Shown: one piece after another, positions 23,279-29,255 of the stretch
How positions within the stretch are numbered: position 1 is the stretch's first letter
Layout of the letters: each line of letters starts with the position of its first letter
Assembly (NCBI RefSeq): GCF_023228165.1
Contig: NZ_JALOBS010000038.1
Location: 1-42,470, forward strand
Length of the DNA: 42,470 nt
Source of the DNA: Methylomonas sp.
GTDB taxonomy: Bacteria > Pseudomonadota > Gammaproteobacteria > Methylococcales > Methylomonadaceae
Reading direction: 5' to 3'
The notes under the pieces: generated by a model
Seen by the model: only the letters and a program-made list of their open reading frames with translations
Told to the model about the DNA's origin: nothing
The model's database searches: none
Program-made: the position numbers and the translations under genes

Positions 23279-24031
23279 ATGTACAAAAAAATAGCCTTAA
23301 ATGTAGGCTTGGCTGTAATGCTATCTCAGTCTGCAATTGCCGCTGTAAAAAGCACCTCAACGACCCTAGCAGCTACTAACGGAAGTGTTGATGGTGGAAA
23401 TGGGAATTTTTTCACTACGTCCGTAACCGGACTGGATCAATTTAATGCCGCATTGGGAACATTAACCGGCGTCAGCTTTACAGTTGAGAACGCCTATAAC
23501 GTTAATGGTTCAATATACAATGTATTTGTCAATGATGATTCGCTTGATCATGAAATCGCTGCAAATATTAGCTTTCAAATTTCATTGAGCAAGGTTTCCG
23601 GTAACAGTGGGTATTTCTTTGCTACCGGAGTAGACTCCATTCAAATCTCCTGCAGTGATAGCGGCCAGGATGCTTGTACTGATTTCACCTCTGAATCAAT
23701 CAGTAACGCCTATTCAAGTACTGAAGACGGTACTAACAAACTGCAGACGAATAACTTATTCAACGACTTTATTGGTACGGGACAGGTCGAGAACCTAGAA
23801 CTTGCATTCGTTCATTTTTCTGATTTTCAATTTGAAATTTTATCCGCTAACAACCTAGATACATTTGATGCCGCAGCCCTACTTGAATTTGAAATGGGCC
23901 CGACATTAATAAAAATAGACTATACCTACACCCCCGTACCATTACCGGGTGCCGCATGGCTTTTTGGCTCTGCTATCATTGGCTTAATCGGCTATCGTTT
24001 ACCAAAACGCAATTCCGGCTTCACTTTTTAA
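23279..24031 (+). CDS. VPLPA-CTERM (exosortase-substrate) exported protein
   Basis: A 250-residue protein with a signal peptide (about residues 1-22, ending AIAA) and a C-terminal sorting signal: PVPLPGAAWLFGSAIIGLIGY, with a basic RLPKR end after the membrane segment. This VPLPA-type PEP-CTERM signal directs processing by an exosortase, with delivery to the surface or extracellular matrix. The body is serine-, asparagine- and aspartate-rich and probably beta-structured; two cysteines near residues 122 and 129 may pair. AGAGG lies eight bases before the ATG. Base composition is visibly AT-richer than the flanking cluster and repeats surround it, so separate acquisition is likely. No exosortase gene is in the window. 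Confidence 0.88.
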   Translation: MYKKIALNVGLAVMLSQSAIAAVKSTSTTLAATNGSVDGGNGNFFTTSVTGLDQFNAALGTLTGVSFTVENAYNVNGSIYNVFVNDDSLDHEIAANISFQISLSKVSGNSGYFFATGVDSIQISCSDSGQDACTDFTSESISNAYSSTEDGTNKLQTNNLFNDFIGTGQVENLELAFVHFSDFQFEILSANNLDTFDAAALLEFEMGPTLIKIDYTYTPVPLPGAAWLFGSAIIGLIGYRLPKRNSGFTF

Positions 24032-24039
24032 CACCAGTC

Positions 24040-24075
24040 GCATTCGTCAGGGAACGCTGCGCGTCCCCTGACCTA
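24040..24075 (+). repeat. Direct repeat copy 2 with hairpin, after the VPLPA-CTERM gene
   Basis: 24040-24060 repeats 22909-22929 (19/21). From 24046, GTCAGGGAACGC pairs with GCGTCCCCTGAC across TGC, with one mismatch in twelve. It may also end transcription of the VPLPA-CTERM gene, whose stop is at 24031. Confidence 0.65.
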
Positions 24076-24080
24076 CCCAT

Positions 24081-25508
24081 TTAAATTTCCAGCAGCTCTT
24101 TCAACTGCTGATAATCCAGCTTGCCGTTAGGTAACCGGTGCAAGGCGGCCGTTACCTGATAACGACTGGGCTGCATATAGGGCGGTAATTGCCGGCTCAG
24201 AACCTTACGTATCTCGGTGAGTTCCATTTCCGGCTCCAGCACCATAAATAAGGCGGGCCGCTGACCGGCGGTCGGGTCATCGACACCCAGCACCGCGCAT
24301 TCCCGCACCCCGTCAATGGCATTAACCACCGCTTCGATTTCCGCCGGCTCGACCCGATAGCCGGAACATTTCAACATTCGCCCCAAGCGACCATGGAAAC
24401 GGTATTCGCCACGGTCGATGCTAACGCGGTCGCCGGTGGCGTACCAGCCTTGTTCATTTAATAACGACGCTAACCGCCCCTTACGCCAATATCCACTGGC
24501 TACGGTGGAGCCGCGTACCCACAGCTCGCCGCTTTCGGCATCGATATGCAATTCGCAACCGGCGGCGGGCTGGCCGATGGGTATATTTTGGTCGGCTTGT
24601 AACTGTTCGCGCCGCACCAGCCAATAGCAGCAGACGTTGGTTTCGGTGGGGCCGAAGAAATTGTATAACGCCGTGTTCGGCAAGACGTCGGCCAGATCGA
24701 TCAAGGCCGAGGTGGGGAACACCTCGCCGGCGAAGATCAAAAAGCGCAGCGACTCCAGCGGCGTTTGGGCCAGATTGCCTTTGTAAGCCAGAAATGCCAA
24801 TAGCGATGGTACGGTGTACCAGCCGCTAATAGCCTGCTCGCCGAGCCAGGCGCTCAAGCGGGCCGGAGCCAGGGCTAATTTTGCCGGCAAGAAATGCAGA
24901 CTGGCACCCGCGCCTAACACCGCGTACAGATCGAAAGTGGACAGATCGAAAAACAATGGCGCACTGCTGGCTATACGGTCTTGGGGCGTTAACGCCAGCA
25001 AACCGGCCGCCCACCCTGCAAACGCCGCAATCGCCGCATGACTCAACGCCACCCCGCGCGGCCGGCCGGTGGAACCCGATGTATACAATATGGCCGCCAA
25101 TCCGGTGAGTGAAGTCGCTACCGGCTTGGGTTGAATTCTTGGGCTGTCGGCAATGTTCAACCATAATTCCGCATCCAGCCAGATTGGCACATCGCCCAAG
25201 CCCAATACCGCTTTGACCTGGGCATCGCTAACGATAAACACCAACCGCGAACTAGGATTTTTTAAGTCCAGCGGCACATAACAGGCCCCGGCGAGTAATG
25301 CACCGAACACGGCAATCACGGCATCCACGCCTCTATCCAGATGAATAGCCACCGGCTGGCCGGGTTGTACGCCGTGCGCTTGCAAAGCCGCGGCCACAGC
25401 CTGCGCGCGACTCAACAACTCGGCGTAGCTAAGCTGCCTAGCATTTTCCGCCAGTGCCACTCCGCCGGGCTGTTGCCGGCATTGCTGTAAAAAGCCGTCC
25501 AGCAGCAT
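24081..25508 (-). CDS. Freestanding amino-acid adenylation enzyme (NRPS A-domain)
   Basis: ATP-dependent enzyme that activates an amino acid and loads it onto a carrier protein, presumably the one encoded two genes upstream. The 475 residues form one complete A-domain: A3 LYTSGSTGRPRGVALSH (141-157), A4/A5 with FFDLSTFD (186-193; D188 is the residue that normally binds the substrate amino group) and NFFGPTETN, A7 YATGDR, A8 GRLGRMLKCSGYRVEPAEIE and A10 PNGKLD (K463). Aligning by eye to GrsA gives a pocket near D-L-F-L-I-A-F-V, nearest among codes I know to the proline code of PltF-type enzymes (DLLYLALV), but not the same. It has no fused carrier or condensation domain. Last gene of the four-gene minus-strand arm, three bases after the condensation-type gene. 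Confidence 0.9.
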   Translation of the reverse strand: MLLDGFLQQCRQQPGGVALAENARQLSYAELLSRAQAVAAALQAHGVQPGQPVAIHLDRGVDAVIAVFGALLAGACYVPLDLKNPSSRLVFIVSDAQVKAVLGLGDVPIWLDAELWLNIADSPRIQPKPVATSLTGLAAILYTSGSTGRPRGVALSHAAIAAFAGWAAGLLALTPQDRIASSAPLFFDLSTFDLYAVLGAGASLHFLPAKLALAPARLSAWLGEQAISGWYTVPSLLAFLAYKGNLAQTPLESLRFLIFAGEVFPTSALIDLADVLPNTALYNFFGPTETNVCCYWLVRREQLQADQNIPIGQPAAGCELHIDAESGELWVRGSTVASGYWRKGRLASLLNEQGWYATGDRVSIDRGEYRFHGRLGRMLKCSGYRVEPAEIEAVVNAIDGVRECAVLGVDDPTAGQRPALFMVLEPEMELTEIRKVLSRQLPPYMQPSRYQVTAALHRLPNGKLDYQQLKELLEI

Positions 25509-25511
25509 CCG

Positions 25512-26804
25512 TCAGCCTGGGTCGCTTTCCAGCAATTCGGCATCCATGCGGGTTATCACCGCCTCCAGCCACGCTTCATCGATGGCCGGCGATAAATAAT
25601 TGTAAGACAGGGTCAAGCGGCCGTTGACTTGTCCGATCAACATCGCCAAGCCGGGCGGCAGCGTCATCCAGCACATCATGGACATATCAGTGACCGGCAC
25701 GCCGAGAAAACCGTTTTTGGCCCAGGATAAATCGCCCACATCGGAAAACCACAGCGAGCTCAATTCGCCGCCGCTGTGCTGTTTGCGCAAAAATTTCGCG
25801 TACTTGGCCGGTTCCAGCCATTGCCCCAGCCACATCAAGGGCAGATAGGCAAAATCCAGCTCTTCCCGCACCACCTGCCTATGTTCCGCCAACAAATGCT
25901 CGAACAAGGCTTTTCTATCCCGTACCTGCTCGCGGGTGGCGCGGGCGAACAGACAGCCGACATGATTGCCGAATACCGGGGTCGGCGCATTCTGCCGGCG
26001 CAGATTAAAGGCGTATGGAATGCAATAGCCGGCTTTGGCGGCCGGCGGCCCGACCAGTTCCATGGCCCGCATGAAACAACCCAAATAATATAAGGTGCGG
26101 CCGGCCATGCCGGTGTGCTGTTGCGCCAGCTTGGCGATGCGTTTGGACTGCTCGTTATCGTAACAACGCACTTTTAAACCCAGCGTTTGCGGACCGTGCT
26201 CAAGCTGGGTAGGCAGGCAACTGTCCAGGCTGTTGGCTTGGTTATTGTGGCGCTTGGCTTTTAACAACAGCCACAGCTTTTTCCATAAGCTCCATTGCGC
26301 CAATTTGGCCCCTATCAGCGAGGCCGATTCCTTAAAACTGTCGGGGCGCTCCGAGCCCAAAAAATCCAGCAGAATTTTCGCCCCCCGCGCATCCAGCAAG
26401 GGATGATTCCAATTCAGCAGCAAGATACCGCCGCTGTTATGAGCGATCCAATGTAAGGTCAACGGCAGGGTTTCCGGGCGATTGAAAATCCGCAACTGAA
26501 TGCGTTGTGACTCCGCGGCAGCGTCGACAGTGGCTTCGCATTGATGGCGTTCCAGCAGGATGCGCTGCCCGGTCGGCAACCAAGCATGGCGTTTGCCTAA
26601 CCGCTCGATGCGGGCCGAGGCAACAGGGAAGCGTTCCACCAATAAATCCAGGCGTTGCTGCAGCTGCGCCAGATCGGGTTCCGCGGCCAAATGCAAGGCA
26701 AACCCGCAGTATCCGCCGGGCATGCCGGCCTCGCGAATTTCCTGATCCAGCACATAGGTAAAATAGTCGGCCGGATTAAAAAATAGCGGTGCGGGCTGAC
26801 TCAT
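25512..26804 (-). CDS. Condensation-domain-like acyltransferase
   Basis: A 430-residue protein with the two-lobed layout of the NRPS condensation/wax-ester synthase/papain-like acyltransferase superfamily. An HxxxD active-site motif is visible as NHPLLDARG (H134, D138). Further C-domain-like marks are RFPVASARI near residue 58, FGNHVGCLFAR in the middle, and SLWFSDVGDL near 350. Such enzymes join a carrier-bound acyl or aminoacyl group to an amine or alcohol. It overlaps the carrier-protein stop by four bases (ATGA) and ends three bases before the adenylation gene, so it should act on the same intermediates. Acceptor unknown. Confidence 0.78.
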   Translation of the reverse strand: MSQPAPLFFNPADYFTYVLDQEIREAGMPGGYCGFALHLAAEPDLAQLQQRLDLLVERFPVASARIERLGKRHAWLPTGQRILLERHQCEATVDAAAESQRIQLRIFNRPETLPLTLHWIAHNSGGILLLNWNHPLLDARGAKILLDFLGSERPDSFKESASLIGAKLAQWSLWKKLWLLLKAKRHNNQANSLDSCLPTQLEHGPQTLGLKVRCYDNEQSKRIAKLAQQHTGMAGRTLYYLGCFMRAMELVGPPAAKAGYCIPYAFNLRRQNAPTPVFGNHVGCLFARATREQVRDRKALFEHLLAEHRQVVREELDFAYLPLMWLGQWLEPAKYAKFLRKQHSGGELSSLWFSDVGDLSWAKNGFLGVPVTDMSMMCWMTLPPGLAMLIGQVNGRLTLSYNYLSPAIDEAWLEAVITRMDAELLESDPG

Positions 26805-27043
26805 AGGTTTTGCGGTGCCTGTTTGATCCAGTTTTCCAGCGCATTCAGGCTTTGCACGTTGTCGGGTTCGATTTCGGTGTCCGGCAAGGTCACGCCGAAT
26901 TCCTTCTCGGCGAACATGATCAAACGCATGATGCCCATGCTGTCCAGACCGGCTTCCAGCAAATCGTCGCCGTCGCCGAATGCGGCCGGATCTTCATGGT
27001 AAATCAGCTCGGAGAAAATAAATGCTTTGAGTTTTTCCTTCAT
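26801..27043 (-). CDS. Peptidyl/acyl carrier protein (PltL-like)
   Basis: An 80-residue freestanding carrier protein. The phosphopantetheine site is S35 in LLEAGLDSMGIM. The following LIMFAEKEFGVTLPDTEIEPDN has the GIMxLIxFxE and PDxEIxP(D/E)N features seen in carriers that pair with freestanding A-domains, such as PltL, RedO and D-alanyl carriers. The ATG at 27041-27043 gives the compact carrier; the longer frame upstream (to 27262) would include the end of the methyltransferase region. It overlaps the condensation-type gene by four bases. No phosphopantetheinyl transferase is seen in the window. Confidence 0.88.
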   Translation of the reverse strand: MKEKLKAFIFSELIYHEDPAAFGDGDDLLEAGLDSMGIMRLIMFAEKEFGVTLPDTEIEPDNVQSLNALENWIKQAPQNL

Positions 27044-27095
27044 GGGCTTGAATAGTCGAAGTGAATAAAATATCAGCCGGGCCGGTTGATAAGGC

Positions 27096-27659
27096 CTATT
27101 TAGAGGACGAATCCCGCACGGCAAACCCCCAACGCGGCACTTGCCGGCAATAATCCGCGTAAGCCGTACCAAAACGTTTCCTGAGTGCCGGCTCTTCATA
27201 AAACACCACAAACGTTTGAAAAACCAGCGCGATCGAGCCGACATAAATCCACAAGCCGGCATGCGGAAACAATAGGCATTCGGCCAGCAATAACAGCAAC
27301 ACCCCCTGGTACATCGGGTTACGACTGCGGCGATATAGCCCGCTTATCACCAGGTGTTTGGGCGGGTCTATGGGCGCCGGGGTACCCAGACCGTCCACCG
27401 CAAAATCCCAGGCGCAACGCAGATAAATCGCCAGGCCAACCAGAATAAAAACCCCGGCCGGCAGCGCCAGCAGCAGACTGGCTATATGCAAGCCGGTGGC
27501 GGACCCTAAAACCATGGAATAGGGAAAATAAAGAATCACTGTCCCCGGGATCAATAAAGTGAACAGTAAAACTTTTAAGCCTAGGAATAATCGCACGTCG
27601 GAATGATTCTGAATTGAAGGGTTAGGGTAACGCAGGTCGCAAGCAATTTTGGCACTCAT
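27096..27659 (-). CDS. Isoprenylcysteine/phospholipid-type membrane methyltransferase
   Basis: A 187-residue integral membrane protein of the ICMT/PEMT superfamily, S-adenosylmethionine-dependent methyltransferases working at the membrane. Three or four hydrophobic segments fill residues 20-80 and 120-150. The C-terminal signature is intact: GLYRRSRNPMYQGVLL, then EEPALRKRFGTAYADYCRQV followed by PRW. Its position as first gene of the minus-strand arm suggests methylation of the cluster product or an intermediate (for example esterification of a carboxylate). ATG at 27657-27659 is chosen; a TTG at 27674 adds five residues. A 52-base gap separates it from the carrier gene. Confidence 0.82.
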   Translation of the reverse strand: MSAKIACDLRYPNPSIQNHSDVRLFLGLKVLLFTLLIPGTVILYFPYSMVLGSATGLHIASLLLALPAGVFILVGLAIYLRCAWDFAVDGLGTPAPIDPPKHLVISGLYRRSRNPMYQGVLLLLLAECLLFPHAGLWIYVGSIALVFQTFVVFYEEPALRKRFGTAYADYCRQVPRWGFAVRDSSSK

Positions 27660-27680
27660 TGCCCGGCAATCCAAGTGTTT

Positions 27681-27709
27681 TTGGTGCTTATCTGAATTTT
27701 GTGTAGAAT
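27681..27709 (+). promoter_or_regulatory. Candidate promoter of the plus-strand cluster arm
   Basis: TTGGTG (27681-27686), 17-base spacer, TAGAAT (27704-27709; 5/6). It lies in the 80-base divergent gap between the methyltransferase and the ACP gene, with a predicted start near 27716. The -35 is weak. Confidence 0.4.
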
Positions 27710-27739
27710 CTCGGCTTTATAAATGGAATGTCACCTACC

Positions 27740-28003
27740 ATGTCAGACGACTTGATCGGCCAATTGAAAACCATGCTCATCGAGGGCCTGCGCCTAGAAG
27801 ATATCGTTCCGGACGACCTTTCCGCCGATGCGGCCTTGTTCGGCGGCGGTCTGGGCCTGGATTCCATTGATGCGCTGGAAATAGGCGTGATGCTGGACCG
27901 CCAATTCGGCGTCAAAATCACCTCCGGCGACGAACGCAACAACCAAATTTTTGCATCCCTGCGCTCACTAGCGGATTTCGTGGCTGAAAATCGCACCCGT
28001 TAA
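27740..28003 (+). CDS. Acyl carrier protein, aryl-polyene type
   Basis: An 87-residue ACP with the phosphopantetheine serine S42 in GGGLGLDSIDALEIGVML. The LFGGGLGLDSIDALE pattern and the ending FASLRSLADFVAENR are typical of the first ACP in aryl-polyene-like clusters and differ clearly from the minus-strand carrier. The ATG at 27740 gives the usual MSDDLI start; one in-frame ATG at 27728 adds four residues. It is the first gene of a tightly packed plus-strand operon, two bases before the COG4648 gene. Confidence 0.9.
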   Translation: MSDDLIGQLKTMLIEGLRLEDIVPDDLSADAALFGGGLGLDSIDALEIGVMLDRQFGVKITSGDERNNQIFASLRSLADFVAENRTR

Positions 28004-28005
28004 GC

Positions 28006-28626
28006 ATGGGAAACGCACTCAAAGCGACGGGCATTACCGGTTTAATTCTTGGTTATCCTTTCCTTAGCGCATATCTGGCCCGACATGGTTTTGCCGGCTT
28101 GATTTTAGTGCTGTTCGCCGCACTGACTGTTTGGCGCGGCACCCATATCCAAAAATCCGTCTGGCGATTGGTCACGCTGGCTTTTGCCGTATTGTTATTG
28201 GCGGCGGCCTATTTTTCCAATGCTTATGCTATTTGGCTGATACCTTCATTCGTCTATGCCTGGCTAACGGCATTATTCGGACACACTCTGCGTGTGCCTC
28301 CATCGATCTGCGAACGCTTGGTACGCCTGCAATTTCCGGAATTCAAACCGGGCATTGCGGAATATCTGCGCGAAGTAACCTGGGTCTGGACGCTGTTTTT
28401 TGCCGTCAATGTTCCGGTATGCGCCTTGCTGCCCTTGCTGGCCGGACCGCAAATCTGGTCTCTGTATACCGGCTTGGTGGTCTACCTGTTGATGGGAATA
28501 CTGGTCATGGCGGAATGGTTATACCGTCACCGGCGCTTCCCCGATCTGGAGATTCCACCCATGCTGGAAACTGCCCGCTATTTTGCGCTACACGGCCATA
28601 AAGCCTTCAAGGACATCTGGTCATGA
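28006..28626 (+). CDS. COG4648-type membrane protein of aryl-polyene-like cluster
   Basis: A 206-residue membrane protein with about five or six hydrophobic segments (residues 8-30, 33-45, 52-70, 70-90, 122-145 and 148-167). It contains RLVRLQFPEFKPGIAEYLREVTWVW, the most conserved-looking part, which fits COG4648 proteins encoded beside ACPs in aryl-polyene/xanthomonadin-type loci. Their molecular role is unknown; a membrane anchor or export helper is plausible. It starts two bases after the ACP stop and overlaps the LolA-like gene by four bases. Confidence 0.75.
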   Translation: MGNALKATGITGLILGYPFLSAYLARHGFAGLILVLFAALTVWRGTHIQKSVWRLVTLAFAVLLLAAAYFSNAYAIWLIPSFVYAWLTALFGHTLRVPPSICERLVRLQFPEFKPGIAEYLREVTWVWTLFFAVNVPVCALLPLLAGPQIWSLYTGLVVYLLMGILVMAEWLYRHRRFPDLEIPPMLETARYFALHGHKAFKDIWS

Positions 28627-29252
28627 AAAAATACCCGGCCTTGCTATTGTGGCTTGGCATGTCCACGCCTGTTTTTGCCGACGACGCCACGCTGACCGAA
28701 GTACTGGCCCGGCTGCGTCAAAGCGGACAGGCAAGCTTCCAATACCAGGAAACCCGCCGGCTGGAGCTAGCCACGTCGCCCTGGCAAGCCAGGGGCGTGA
28801 TGTTGACGGATGCGGCAGGCAGTCTAGTCAAGCTGCAACTGCAACCCAGCCGGATCATTATGGCGATCAGCGGCGATAGTTTGTACTATTGGGATGCCGC
28901 GCAAAATCAGCGCCATAGCCTGCCGATCAGCTATGCCGACGAAGCCGCGGAGCAGATTCTAATCTTTCGCAGCATTTTGCAAGGCCGTACCCAGGAATTT
29001 CAGGCCCGCTACGATCTCGCCGCGGATATCCAAGATCAGCACTGGTCATTGCATATGCAACCCAAACCCGATCAAGCCGATGAAAATGCGCCCAGCATCG
29101 ATATCTCGGGCGACGCCGACCCGGACAAAAGACGGATTTTTATCCGCCAACCCGACGGCGAAACCACCGAATACCGTATCGAAAAAACCACCGATCAGCA
29201 GGCGACCGCGTACACCATTCCGCAATTGCTGCAGGAAGCCGGCGGAGAATAG
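28623..29252 (+). CDS. LolA-like periplasmic carrier
   Basis: A 209-residue exported protein with a signal peptide (about residues 1-19, ending VFA-DD). The mature part resembles LolA-type lipoprotein carriers: LTEVLARLRQSGQASFQYQETRRLE at the start, a MLTDAAGSLVKLQLQPSRI strand pair and QILIFRSILQGR. In aryl-polyene clusters such a LolA-like protein works with the MMPL exporter to move the lipid-like product across the periplasm. Its four-base overlap with the COG4648 gene and three-base gap to the MMPL gene fit that pairing. Confidence 0.82.
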   Translation: MKKYPALLLWLGMSTPVFADDATLTEVLARLRQSGQASFQYQETRRLELATSPWQARGVMLTDAAGSLVKLQLQPSRIIMAISGDSLYYWDAAQNQRHSLPISYADEAAEQILIFRSILQGRTQEFQARYDLAADIQDQHWSLHMQPKPDQADENAPSIDISGDADPDKRRIFIRQPDGETTEYRIEKTTDQQATAYTIPQLLQEAGGE

Positions 29253-29255
29253 CGG

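Noticed and set aside
24814..25164. Frames inside the adenylation gene on both strands
   Set aside because: Caused by high GC content; the A-domain frame has all core motifs.
27044..27262. Longer N-terminus for the carrier protein
   Set aside because: The extra 73 residues would overlap the methyltransferase gene and are basic and non-carrier-like; the ATG at 27043 gives the full normal domain.
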